Assembly (NCBI GenBank): GCA_964480705.1
Contig: CAYZPC010000002.1
Coordinates: 47,663 to 111,662, forward strand
Direction of reading: 5' to 3'
DNA length: 64,000 nucleotides
From: VGJJ01 sp964480705
GTDB lineage: Archaea; Iainarchaeota; Iainarchaeia; Iainarchaeales; VGJJ01
Part shown: positions 25,645-34,004 of the stretch, one piece after another
Numbering within the stretch: the first letter of the stretch is position 1
Layout of the letters: every line of letters begins with the position of its first letter
Translations under genes and position numbers: made by a program
The notes under the pieces: model-generated
What the model was told of the DNA's origin: nothing
What the model saw: the letters and a program-made list of their open reading frames with translations, nothing else
The model's database searches: none

Positions 25645-26844
25645 TTACCACCCGTAATGGGCAGCGCGCGAGTATCCGAATGCGAGGAATGCATCCACCA
25701 CGCCTTTTTGGTATAAGTCATAGTTGTGCGAGAGCACGTTGAATCCGACTTTTGCTTTATCCACGGCAGTCAGGTTGGATAATTCTTGAGGCATTAAGTG
25801 TCCAATGCGGTTTAACTCGTCTTCGGTAAAATTGTAGAGCGCATTTTTTCCTTTGATTATTTTTCCATAGGAGGGGAATTCATTGCGCCACTTTTTTTCA
25901 TACGTTGACAAAAAAGTTTTTGAAAAATTGGAATGAGTGAATGCGTCTTTTGCTACTTCCGCAGCCATGCGTCCGCTGACTAATCCTAATTGGGTTCCCC
26001 CTTCAAATAGTGGAGAAGTGAATCCCGCCGCATCGCCAATCAAAATGATTCCATCTCCCACCGTGTTTTGCACGGGTCCCGATGAGGGAATGGGTCCGCC
26101 GAATGTTTTCACTATTTTTTTGTTTTGCCAATTCATTTCTTTCACGAATTGGTCCAAATACATTTTTGCTTTGGTGATATCAGTAGTCACAAGCCCCACA
26201 TTGGCTCGCCCATCATTTTTGGGAATCATCCACAAATAGCCATGGGGAGAGAGTCGAGGCCACAAATAAAAGTCTAAATAATTTTCATGTGGAATATCAA
26301 GCATTTCATATTGGATTCCTGTCGTGACACTAAAGCGTGGGTTCATGTTAAGCATGCGGTTGGCCACTCCCGCGGCGCCGGAAGCGTCGATAACCATGCG
26401 TGCGCGCACCATTCCTTGAGATGTTTGAATCTCCCACACATCATTTGTTCGGGCTAAACTGGTTACGCGCGTGGATAATGATAAGTGTGTGCCCGCATTC
26501 TGTGCCTCGTTTGAAAGCCATTTTTCAAACGCGTGTTTCTCTAAAACATATCCGGCTTCAGTTAATTTCACTTTGTGCGAGTCGGGAAAAATAACATTGA
26601 CTCCTTTGACCGGAAGGGCGATGACTTCTTTGGGAAATTTCATGTTGATGCGAACTTCAGCCATTTCACTTAAGCATTCCCCGCAGTGCACCGGGTCTCC
26701 CACGCTGGCGTGTTCTTCAAGAATTACTGTCTTGAGCCCCATTTTAGACGCATGAATCGCCGCACTTCCCCCAGCGGGGCCTGCACCAATGATGGCAATA
26801 TCATACAGTGTCTGCGTGTCTAAGGTCATAGTATCATCGGCCAT
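25645..26844 (-). CDS. Geranylgeranyl reductase family flavoprotein (first copy)
   Basis: FAD fold IAIIGAGPAGGSAAIHA (about 16-32), the conserved PVHCGECLSE site and a second FAD motif ILIGDAAGFTSPLFEGG (about 285-301) identify a geranylgeranyl/digeranylgeranyl-glycerophospholipid reductase. These enzymes saturate isoprenoid chains of archaeal lipids; this copy lies next to phytoene synthase, so an isoprenoid substrate is supported. At 399 residues it is full length. A second member lies at 34799-36064. Confidence 0.9.
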   Translation of the reverse strand: MADDTMTLDTQTLYDIAIIGAGPAGGSAAIHASKMGLKTVILEEHASVGDPVHCGECLSEMAEVRINMKFPKEVIALPVKGVNVIFPDSHKVKLTEAGYVLEKHAFEKWLSNEAQNAGTHLSLSTRVTSLARTNDVWEIQTSQGMVRARMVIDASGAAGVANRMLNMNPRFSVTTGIQYEMLDIPHENYLDFYLWPRLSPHGYLWMIPKNDGRANVGLVTTDITKAKMYLDQFVKEMNWQNKKIVKTFGGPIPSSGPVQNTVGDGIILIGDAAGFTSPLFEGGTQLGLVSGRMAAEVAKDAFTHSNFSKTFLSTYEKKWRNEFPSYGKIIKGKNALYNFTEDELNRIGHLMPQELSNLTAVDKAKVGFNVLSHNYDLYQKGVVDAFLAFGYSRAAHYGW

Positions 26845-26883
26845 AAAAAAGAATTAAAAGGCACCCGAGTAAGGGGGGCAGGA

Positions 26884-27495
26884 TTAGTGTCCTGCGGCCT
26901 TTCGTCCTTCCATGAGGCGCATGTTCTGAACAAACGTCTCGGGGTTTTTCCAATTAAGATTTTTCATGAAGGCTTCAATGTAGTCTTTGCGTTTCGTTCC
27001 ATAATCCAAAAAGTACGCGTGTTCATACACGTCGAGTATGAGAACAGGAGAGCAAGACCAAATTCCACCGTGGTTGTGCACGTCCGCAATGTAGTTGTGT
27101 AACTTCATGTCTTCCCAATCGAATGCGAGCACAACCCATCCGCGTGCGCATAATCCCAATGCCTTAAACTCGGCTTCCCATTTTTCATAGGAACCAAAAT
27201 CTTGCTCAATCATATGAAGCAAATCCCCTGCTGGTTTTCCACCGTTTCCACCCATCGCGGCAAAATATCCTTCGTGCAAGCGCACCCCATTCACGGCAAA
27301 TCCTTCTTCAAGTTTGAGTTCGCGCAAATCGGAGTGTGTTCCATTGGCTTTCGTCAAATCCACTGTTTTCAATTTTTCGCGGATTTCATCTGTTTTTTTC
27401 ACGTACCCCACGTACAACACGTCGTGGTGCTCGGCCAATTGTTTTTCGGTTAGACCATTGAGGGCTTTGTAGGTTAAGGGTTTGGGTTCGGTCAT
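26884..27495 (-). CDS. sod: Superoxide dismutase, Fe/Mn family
   Basis: Removes superoxide. Metal-ligand motifs are visible: AEHHDVLYVGYV (about 21-32), LHEGYFAAMGGNGG (about 78) and DVYEHAYFLDYG (Asp and His ligands, about 160-171). The 203-residue length is normal. The start at 27495 follows GGAGTGATTCTC; the frame is open upstream through the promoter but without support. The metal cannot be told from sequence. It sits with carotenoid genes, suggesting a shared role in protection against oxygen or light. Confidence 0.94.
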   Translation of the reverse strand: MTEPKPLTYKALNGLTEKQLAEHHDVLYVGYVKKTDEIREKLKTVDLTKANGTHSDLRELKLEEGFAVNGVRLHEGYFAAMGGNGGKPAGDLLHMIEQDFGSYEKWEAEFKALGLCARGWVVLAFDWEDMKLHNYIADVHNHGGIWSCSPVLILDVYEHAYFLDYGTKRKDYIEAFMKNLNWKNPETFVQNMRLMEGRKAAGH

Positions 27496-27545
27496 GAGAA
27501 TCACTCCTATCGTGAACGATATGTAACATTCGTTAATCAAAATGG

Positions 27546-27553
27546 CTTTAAAC
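27546..27553 (-). promoter_or_regulatory. TATA box of sod
   Basis: GTTTAAAG on the minus strand lies about 50 bases before the sod ATG, giving a leader of roughly 25 bases that includes the ribosome binding site. It implies that sod can be expressed apart from the upstream methyltransferase. Confidence 0.45.
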
Positions 27554-27565
27554 GACACCTCGTGT

Positions 27566-28225
27566 TTAGCGGGGGCGCATAAAAAGCACCACGTATCCAG
27601 CCGAAAGCGGTTGGGCGTGCGTGCGCAGCGCAGGGGAGGTCGTTTCTGCCACGGGAACCTTTTCCACGAGGACGCGGCACCCCTCAAGAGACGAAAGGGT
27701 GGAGAGTTTTTCCAAATACGCTTCTTCAACGCGGGACATTTCTCCCTCAAACGCATGCGTTCCGTGTGCGTCGCGGAAACGAATCCATAGGTAGGCACGC
27801 CCCCCGGGGGCGAGAGCGTGAGCAATGCGCGGCAATAGAGTGGAAAAGTTTCCTATTTCATGCAGGGCGCGAAAACTAACTATAATATCGCACTCCCTCG
27901 ACAGTGGAACCGTGTGCACATCCCCCTGAATGAATTCATCCAGCATGCGAGAGTCTTCGAGCGGGAGCAAGTCCACCCCTACCGTATGCACTAAACTGCT
28001 CACGTGTTGCTTGACTTCGTGCAGCGCTTGTCCATTTCCGCAGCCAATGTCCAATATTCGACACGACCCTTTTTGGCGAATATATTCGGCCGCCATTTTT
28101 TCCAGAGGAGTGTTTTCTCCGAGGTTTTGCAGAAAGGTGTTGTATTGTTTTAGCGTCTGGTCGCGGAGAATGACTCCTTGCGCGTACCGTTCGCGGTATT
28201 TTTGGGCAGTATTTTCGAATGTCAT
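27566..28225 (-). CDS. SAM-dependent methyltransferase, class I
   Basis: A Rossmann methyltransferase: motif I ILDIGCGNGQALHEV (about 58-72), motif II VGVDLLP, then DIIVSFRALHEIGNF and APGGRAYLWIRF. From the ATG at 28225 (MTFENTAQKYRERYAQGVIL) it is 219 residues; sequence upstream in frame is unlike a protein. The substrate is unknown. The position between a DUF2203 protein and superoxide dismutase gives no direct hint. Confidence 0.85.
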   Translation of the reverse strand: MTFENTAQKYRERYAQGVILRDQTLKQYNTFLQNLGENTPLEKMAAEYIRQKGSCRILDIGCGNGQALHEVKQHVSSLVHTVGVDLLPLEDSRMLDEFIQGDVHTVPLSRECDIIVSFRALHEIGNFSTLLPRIAHALAPGGRAYLWIRFRDAHGTHAFEGEMSRVEEAYLEKLSTLSSLEGCRVLVEKVPVAETTSPALRTHAQPLSAGYVVLFMRPR

Positions 28226-28253
28226 GAGTGTCCTACTGAATTGAAACGAATCA

Positions 28254-28682
28254 TTATTGCAGTGCGCGCTGCTGTTCGGATATTTTTTCTTTAAGTTGTG
28301 AAATGGGAATGCGTCCGGACTTTCCCGATAATTCATCGTGATAATACAATATGGTTGGTTCGTCAAATTGCCAGCATAATAATATTTCTCTATTTTCAAA
28401 TGTGGAATAAAAATCCACTAACCCTTGGGTGACGTCTTTTACATAGCACCCCAATCGAGTGAGTGCTTCCAACTCCGCAAAATATTTGAATGATAATTCA
28501 TGATAGCGTTTGTTGATGTTGATTGCCAAAAGGTGAGCCTGCCAGTCGAATGTGTCGGCGTGCACTTTCACTCCCGACAGTGCGGAGAGTTCATCGTGAA
28601 TAGACATGAGCTTCTCCAAGTGTAACTTCACTTTGGGAAGCAGCCGCTCGGCTTCGTGCAATGTAAAATACCGGTGAGCCAT
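28254..28682 (-). CDS. DUF2203 family protein
   Basis: Matches the DUF2203 pattern: MAHRYFTLHEAERLLPKVKL at the start, a long helix, then LGCYVKDVTQGLVDFYSTFE and ILLCWQFDEPTILYYHDELS (about 85-125). The length of 142 residues is typical. The family is widespread but of unknown function. It lies between aspartase and the methyltransferase on the same strand with short gaps. Confidence 0.85.
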   Translation of the reverse strand: MAHRYFTLHEAERLLPKVKLHLEKLMSIHDELSALSGVKVHADTFDWQAHLLAININKRYHELSFKYFAELEALTRLGCYVKDVTQGLVDFYSTFENREILLCWQFDEPTILYYHDELSGKSGRIPISQLKEKISEQQRALQ

Positions 28683-28720
28683 TCTCGTATTCGTTTTCTT
28701 TTCTTTTTAAGAGTGTCCGC

Positions 28721-30217
28721 TCATCGTGCGAATTTTTGCACACGCGCGCGGATTTTCTTGTACGCGGTGCGTGCCTGAATGGTTTGTGCAAGTTTTTCAT
28801 CCGTTTTTTGCGGTCGTGTGAGATTTTCAGGGCGCATTATTTTTTCTATTTCAGTCGGGGTCAGAAGTCCTTCGGCTCGAATGATTTTTTCTACACTCAC
28901 ATGATTAGCCATGGCCTTTTTCACCATGAATGCGACCACATCATATCCTAAGTATGGATTCAGTGCAGTAGCGGTGGAGACGCTTTGTTGCAGCAGCATG
29001 TTCATGCGCGGCGTGGGGCGAATTTTTTTCAAACATTTTTCGCGGAACATTTTCAATCCGTTTGTTAAAAGTTCTTGCGACTCAAACAAGTTGCTTCCCA
29101 TCACGGGCGTCATGACATTCAATTCAAGCTGCGTTGCCTCGCAGCTCAAACGGATGGTTTCATGATTTCCCTGCACGTGCAACGCGATCATTTTCATTGC
29201 TTCTAAAATACTTGGGTTGATTTTTCCCGGCATGATGCTGCTTCCCGGTTCCACTTCCGGCAAGTGAATTTCTCCTATTCCAGCATACGGGTCTGAACCC
29301 AGGAGTATCCAGTCATTCATCCAAATCAGTAAGTCGCTCGCAAGTGTTGAGAGTGCATCCGAGTAGCGTTGAAACACACTCATGTGGCTCGTGTGATACA
29401 TTTTTCGGTGCGAGGGGTAGAATGGAATGCCCGTCTCGCTGCGCAAGCGTTTAACCACTGCCACATCATACCCTGGTTCAGCGGTTATGCCCGTTCCGAC
29501 TGCCGTCCCCCCAAGTGAGAGTTCGTGCATTTTTTCCTTGGTGGAGCGGATGCTCTGCCAGTCCTCGCGGAGGGATTGGGCGTACACGTACAATTCTTGT
29601 CCAAATGTCACAGGCACGGCTGTTTGCAAGTGAGTGCGCCCTGTTTTGCTGGTGGTGCGGTAGTGGTGAGAAAGTTCCTCCGCGGCGTGAATTGTTTCCA
29701 TGAGTTCTTTTTCCAAGTGCGCAGAATACGATAATGTCGTGAGGCGAAGCGCCGTGGGAATGACATCATTAGTGGACTGCGCCATATTCACATGAATGTT
29801 TGGATGTATGCGCGCGTATTTTCCTTTGCGTTCTCCCAGCATTTCGAGCGCGCGATTGGCGATGATTTCATTCATCATCATGTTCAACGGTGTTCCCGCG
29901 CCGGCTTGAAACACATCTAAGTCAAACAGCTCATCAAATTTTCCGCGTTGAACTTCCTGTGCCGCGCGCACAATGGCATTTCCTTCTTTTGGTGGTAGTC
30001 TGCCCGCGTGCACATGTTCTTGCGCGGCAACCTGTTTCAATAATGCTAATCCATGATAGAAAGAGATGGGAAACCGTCTTGTTGAAAGTGAAAAGTTTTC
30101 ATGAGCACGTGCGGAGAATATTCCTGTGTATGAATTAGCGGGAATGATTTTGGTGCCAATGGAATCTTGTTCGTGCCGCACTGTTTTGGATGTGCGTCGT
30201 TTAGCGTGAGTGGGCAT
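28721..30217 (-). CDS. aspA: Aspartate ammonia-lyase (aspartase/fumarase superfamily)
   Basis: The superfamily signature GSSIMPGKINP is present (about 325). Aspartase is favoured over class II fumarase by DVFQAGAGTPLNMMMNEI (fumarases have WQTGSGTQSNMN), AQSTNDVIPTALRL and QLELNVMTPVMGSNLFES. It would release ammonia from aspartate to give fumarate. Start at 30217 follows GGAGAAAAACAC; an ATG seven codons upstream lacks this. The first 20 residues are basic (MPTHAKRRTSKTVRH). It is 17 bases downstream of the iron-sulfur subunit of succinate dehydrogenase/fumarate reductase, so fumarate made here could be reduced to succinate. Confidence 0.88.
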   Translation of the reverse strand: MPTHAKRRTSKTVRHEQDSIGTKIIPANSYTGIFSARAHENFSLSTRRFPISFYHGLALLKQVAAQEHVHAGRLPPKEGNAIVRAAQEVQRGKFDELFDLDVFQAGAGTPLNMMMNEIIANRALEMLGERKGKYARIHPNIHVNMAQSTNDVIPTALRLTTLSYSAHLEKELMETIHAAEELSHHYRTTSKTGRTHLQTAVPVTFGQELYVYAQSLREDWQSIRSTKEKMHELSLGGTAVGTGITAEPGYDVAVVKRLRSETGIPFYPSHRKMYHTSHMSVFQRYSDALSTLASDLLIWMNDWILLGSDPYAGIGEIHLPEVEPGSSIMPGKINPSILEAMKMIALHVQGNHETIRLSCEATQLELNVMTPVMGSNLFESQELLTNGLKMFREKCLKKIRPTPRMNMLLQQSVSTATALNPYLGYDVVAFMVKKAMANHVSVEKIIRAEGLLTPTEIEKIMRPENLTRPQKTDEKLAQTIQARTAYKKIRARVQKFAR

Positions 30218-30234
30218 GTGTTTTTCTCCATTTT

Positions 30235-31077
30235 TCATGTTCTTCTTCGTTTAGGAGAGTTTTTCTCTTTTTGAAGGGCGCTCATTTCACGAATGCGGTC
30301 TCCAGGGGCAATGTTCCGGGGGCACCAATTGGCCTTTTCCAAGGAATAGTGCACGGGGAGCATGGTCGAGTACCCTTCCACGCGTCGAGTATCCCCATCC
30401 CGCATGTCAAACGTGTAGCGGTAGGCCTTTACCCACGCGGCCGGCCCTATCTCTCCGGCGTTTTTTCCATTCGTTTGAACAGAAGAAACATTGGCATTGC
30501 AGAGTCCGCAGAGGATGCACTCCTGCGTCCGTGAGAGTTTTTTGACGTCATTTACTCCCATTTTGTGGTGTCTTCGCTCATCGTGTTTGCGCGGCACCAC
30601 CCAGGGTTTGATTCGCAGTAATTCATCGAAGAATGGTTTTTCATCCACCACCAAATCTTTTATCACGCGCTCCACGTCTAAGGGTTCAATCCGCAGCGTG
30701 CGCGCGTGCGTGTCCATAGCATCGGAGACTTGTGTCACGCACCCCAATACGGGTTTTCCATTCACTTTTACTCCGCATGAACCGCATCCCCCGTAGCCGC
30801 AGCTTCCTCGAAAGGTCAAGCTTCCATCCTGCGTGTGTTTGATGCGCGTGAGTAAATCCAACACGCTTTCTCCTGGGTTTGCGTGGAGCGCATATTCGTG
30901 GGTGCGCGGGTAGAAGTCCATTTCGGGATTGAATCGCGTCACGCGAACGTGCATAAGTGAATGTGTTTCCGTACGAATAGTGGCCGCGCGCGTGGATGCG
31001 CGTGTTTTCTTTTTTCGCACTATCTTTCGAGTCGCTTTTTTCGATTTTGAAGAGGATGAGCGTGTTTTTTTGGCCAT
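30235..31077 (-). CDS. sdhB: Succinate dehydrogenase/fumarate reductase iron-sulfur subunit, lacking [3Fe-4S] ligands
   Basis: The plant-type [2Fe-2S] domain is intact: C93, C98, C101 and C113 in SCGYGGCGSCGVKVNG and VLGC. The second domain keeps all four [4Fe-4S] ligands (C187, C190, C193 in ECILCGLC, and C252 in NWCPRNIAP). The three positions that hold the [3Fe-4S] centre in E. coli SdhB (C159, C206, C212) align with V197, V242 and K248, so that centre should be absent. Residues 1-40 are a Lys/Arg/Ser-rich extension not usual in the family. The gene starts one base after the flavoprotein stop. No membrane anchor gene is nearby. Confidence 0.9.
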   Translation of the reverse strand: MAKKTRSSSSKSKKATRKIVRKKKTRASTRAATIRTETHSLMHVRVTRFNPEMDFYPRTHEYALHANPGESVLDLLTRIKHTQDGSLTFRGSCGYGGCGSCGVKVNGKPVLGCVTQVSDAMDTHARTLRIEPLDVERVIKDLVVDEKPFFDELLRIKPWVVPRKHDERRHHKMGVNDVKKLSRTQECILCGLCNANVSSVQTNGKNAGEIGPAAWVKAYRYTFDMRDGDTRRVEGYSTMLPVHYSLEKANWCPRNIAPGDRIREMSALQKEKNSPKRRRT

Positions 31078-31078
31078 A

Positions 31079-32791
31079 CTAGTAGTGCCTCGCCTCAGGA
31101 GAATATCCTTTGATGATAACAGGTTTGTAATTCAGCTGAACATTTTCCCCGTGTTGAGTGGCGAGCGTGTGTTTCAGCCATTTTTGATCATTGCGCGTAG
31201 GATAGTCTGTTCGCGCGTGGCTGCCTCTTGTTTCCGTTCGCGCAAGTGCGCTCGCGAGAATGGATTGGGAAAATGTCACGAGGTTTTGGCATTCGAGTGC
31301 GGCGATTAAGTCCGTGTTGAATGTGTGTGAGGTGTCTTCGGCACGAATAGCACGTGCTGGCGTGTGGAGTTTTTTCCACGCGTTCATGGCGCGAGTCAAA
31401 CTTGCTTTGTTTCGATACACGCCGCAGTCATTCATCATCACGCGCTGGAGTTTCTCTTGAATAATGTGGCTTTTTTCTCCCCGTTGCGCGGTGAGAATGG
31501 TTTGAATCCGTTCGCGGGCTTTTTCAACATGTTCGGTTGAAATGGGTGCGTGGTTTTTTCCGTGTTCGCGCACGTATGCAGCCATTTGCTGTCCGGCGAT
31601 GCGTCCGAATACTAATGTTTCAAGCAGAGAGTTTCCTCCCAGGCGGTTGGCGCCGTGCACGCTCGCGCAGGCCACTTCTCCTGCGGCAAATAATCCATGC
31701 AGGGGAGTGTTGTGCGCGTCAGTAGTTACACGTGTGTGAATGTCCGTGGGCACGCCCCCCATACTATAGTGAGCAGTGGGTACCACAGGGATGAGTTCGC
31801 GCACGCAGTCTATTCCGAGTTGTTCGTGCACTGTTTTTCGTATTTCGGGGATTTTTTCCATAATGGTTTTTTCTCCCAAATGTCGAACGTCCAAGTACAC
31901 GTGGTCTTTTTTTTCTCCCGCGCCTCTTCCTTGGAGTATTTCAGTGGCAATGGCGCGCGCAATCACGTCGCGTGAGGCAAGTTCCATTTTTTGCGGAGCA
32001 TATTTTTGCATGAATCGTTCATTTTTTCCATTGAGCAAAAAGGCTCCTTCTCCGCGCGAGGCTTCACTCACAAGAAATCCTTTTCCATACATCCCACTCG
32101 GATGAAACTGGACCATTTCCATATCTTCTAATGGCAATCCCGCGTTATACGCGAGTACGAGTCCGTCTCCCGTGCAGATTCGCGCATTTGAAGTAGTGGA
32201 GAATGCTCTCCCATATCCTCCCGTCGCTAGCAGCGTGGCGTGGGCGCGTGCCACCAGTAGTTTTCCTTTTTCCATGTCCCACAACACCGCGCCCTTGCAC
32301 GCGTTGTTTTCAATGATGAGAGAAAGCGCGTAATATTCTGGATACACCGTCGGGTGTGCTTTCAGGAGTTGGTCATACGTCGTGTGCAAGAGCATGTGCC
32401 CCGTGCGGTCGGACGCATAGCATGTGCGTGCCACACTTTGTCCGCCGAATGGGCGTTGGGCAATTTCTCCTTTGGTTGTGCGTGAAAAAACCACTCCCCA
32501 GGATTCCATTTCGCGTATTCGCGCGGGGGCGTCTTTGCATAATAGTTCAACCGCATCCTGGTCTGCGAGAAAATCGCTCCCATACACGGTGTCGCGGAAG
32601 TGGGCTTTCCAGTCATCATCTGCAGAGAGTGCGGCATTAATCCCTCCCGCGGCGGCTACCGAGTGTGAACGCACGGGATGAACTTTGGAAATGATTCCCA
32701 CATCCATGTTTTGGTTGCGCGCTTCAATCGCCGCGCGTTGTCCCGCGAGTCCGGCGCCAATGATGAGCACATCGTGTGTGAGTTGGGACAT
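31079..32791 (-). CDS. sdhA: Succinate dehydrogenase/fumarate reductase flavoprotein subunit
   Basis: FAD fold VLIIGAGLAGQRAAIEA (about 8-24); the covalent-FAD histidine site RSHSVAAAGGINAAL (about 42-56); substrate-site motifs HPSG, EASRGEGAF and HGANRLGGNSLLE. All catalytic residues appear present, so it should interconvert fumarate and succinate. It is 570 residues, full length. It is the first gene of an sdhA-sdhB-aspA unit that lacks membrane subunits. Direction of catalysis cannot be told from sequence. Confidence 0.94.
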   Translation of the reverse strand: MSQLTHDVLIIGAGLAGQRAAIEARNQNMDVGIISKVHPVRSHSVAAAGGINAALSADDDWKAHFRDTVYGSDFLADQDAVELLCKDAPARIREMESWGVVFSRTTKGEIAQRPFGGQSVARTCYASDRTGHMLLHTTYDQLLKAHPTVYPEYYALSLIIENNACKGAVLWDMEKGKLLVARAHATLLATGGYGRAFSTTSNARICTGDGLVLAYNAGLPLEDMEMVQFHPSGMYGKGFLVSEASRGEGAFLLNGKNERFMQKYAPQKMELASRDVIARAIATEILQGRGAGEKKDHVYLDVRHLGEKTIMEKIPEIRKTVHEQLGIDCVRELIPVVPTAHYSMGGVPTDIHTRVTTDAHNTPLHGLFAAGEVACASVHGANRLGGNSLLETLVFGRIAGQQMAAYVREHGKNHAPISTEHVEKARERIQTILTAQRGEKSHIIQEKLQRVMMNDCGVYRNKASLTRAMNAWKKLHTPARAIRAEDTSHTFNTDLIAALECQNLVTFSQSILASALARTETRGSHARTDYPTRNDQKWLKHTLATQHGENVQLNYKPVIIKGYSPEARHY

Positions 32792-32828
32792 ATGGGAAAC
32801 AAAATTGGGGCCAATTTAAGGGTGATGG

Positions 32829-33968
32829 CTATTGCACGGAATGATAGAGTCGCAGCCATTCGGTGGCAATGGCTTTTTTGCTGTAGTGCTTGACCCATTT
32901 TCGCGCATTCGTGGAGAGTTTTTTCCGAAGTTTGGCGTCTTTTATTATTTTTTCTATTTTTTCAGCGCAGTCTTCCACGTTGTTTGTTTCAAATAGCAGG
33001 CCGCGCTCATTTTTTCCCAATGCAACCGGAATCGCGCGCGCATTTGCTCCAACGACACTCAAGCCGGCAGCCATGGCTTCTAACACATACAATCCCTGCG
33101 TCTCCATGGGAGAGGGCGCAATGAGAATATGGTTTTGTTTCACCGCGCGTGCCAATTCTTTTCCGCGCTTGGGTCCTAAAAAGTGCACGATTGTTTCAAT
33201 TCCTAATTCGCGCGCCGTGTGTTTTAACGAATCTTCCGCGGGGCCCGAACCAATAATGTTCAATTCCACATTCGAATATTTTTTTCGCAATAAAAAAAGC
33301 GCTTCCAGCGCCACATCAATTCGTTTCTCAAAACTCACGCGGCCAAAATAACACAACTTAATTTTCTTTCCCCATGCGGCGTTTTTTCCGCGGGAAAATT
33401 GTTCATAATCAATTGCATTGGTGAGCACGTGCACGTTTTTGAATCCGTGTTGGTGAAGCTCATCCGCCAATACGTTTGTTGGCGTCGTGATGACATCGCA
33501 TCGCTTGTAGAAATGTTGCGTGTACACCCACGTGAGTTTTTTCATGATGGGATTGTTTTTGATTTTGGGAATAGGAACATATTCTAAAAATTCGGACACG
33601 AGCGTGTGAAAGGTTCCCACCACAGGTATTTTTTTTCGCCGAGCATATTGAATTCCTTTCTCCGCCACAAAAAAGGGGGTGTGCACGTGAACAATGTCCG
33701 CGTGAAAGTCATTGAATGCTTTTTTCGCAGAAGGTGGAATGAGATAGGCCATCAAATAATCCGTGTACGTGGGAAGCGGTTCCGCAGGCAGCCAAACAAT
33801 GCGCGTGTTTTTGAGTTGGGGCTCGGGTCCCGGAAATTTTTTGGGTTTAGGAGTGAAAATAATGAAGTGATGTCCCTGCTCCGAGAGCTGGCTCACCGTG
33901 TTGAGGATACTTGTCGTGACACCATTGATTTGCGGCCAGAAAGAATCCGTGAAAATGGCAATGCGCAT
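32829..33968 (-). CDS. Glycosyltransferase, GT4 family
   Basis: GT-B fold: MRIAIFTDSFWPQINGVTTS at the N-terminus, HADIVHVHTPFFVAEKG, and the C-terminal donor-binding region LCYFGRVSFEKRIDVALEA with the E-x7-E motif METQGLYVLEAMAAG (about 290-304). The length of 379 is normal. It resembles mannosyl- or glucosyltransferases acting on lipid or polysaccharide acceptors. A TATA-like CATTAAAAAG at about 33988-33997 is 20-30 bases before the ATG, so it is probably leaderless. Confidence 0.9.
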   Translation of the reverse strand: MRIAIFTDSFWPQINGVTTSILNTVSQLSEQGHHFIIFTPKPKKFPGPEPQLKNTRIVWLPAEPLPTYTDYLMAYLIPPSAKKAFNDFHADIVHVHTPFFVAEKGIQYARRKKIPVVGTFHTLVSEFLEYVPIPKIKNNPIMKKLTWVYTQHFYKRCDVITTPTNVLADELHQHGFKNVHVLTNAIDYEQFSRGKNAAWGKKIKLCYFGRVSFEKRIDVALEALFLLRKKYSNVELNIIGSGPAEDSLKHTARELGIETIVHFLGPKRGKELARAVKQNHILIAPSPMETQGLYVLEAMAAGLSVVGANARAIPVALGKNERGLLFETNNVEDCAEKIEKIIKDAKLRKKLSTNARKWVKHYSKKAIATEWLRLYHSVQ

Positions 33969-34004
33969 GCAGTTTTCATCCCATTCGGGCTTTTTAATGC
34001 GCGG

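Noticed and set aside
27496..27825. Longer superoxide dismutase reading into the methyltransferase gene
   Set aside because: The added 110 residues lie in another frame of the methyltransferase gene, while ATG 27495 has a good ribosome binding site and matches the family N-terminus.
28721..30217. Class II fumarase instead of aspartase
   Set aside because: DVFQAGAGT and QSTNDVIPT segments are aspartase-like; fumarases have WQTGSGTQSN and SSNDTFPT. Activity remains unproved.
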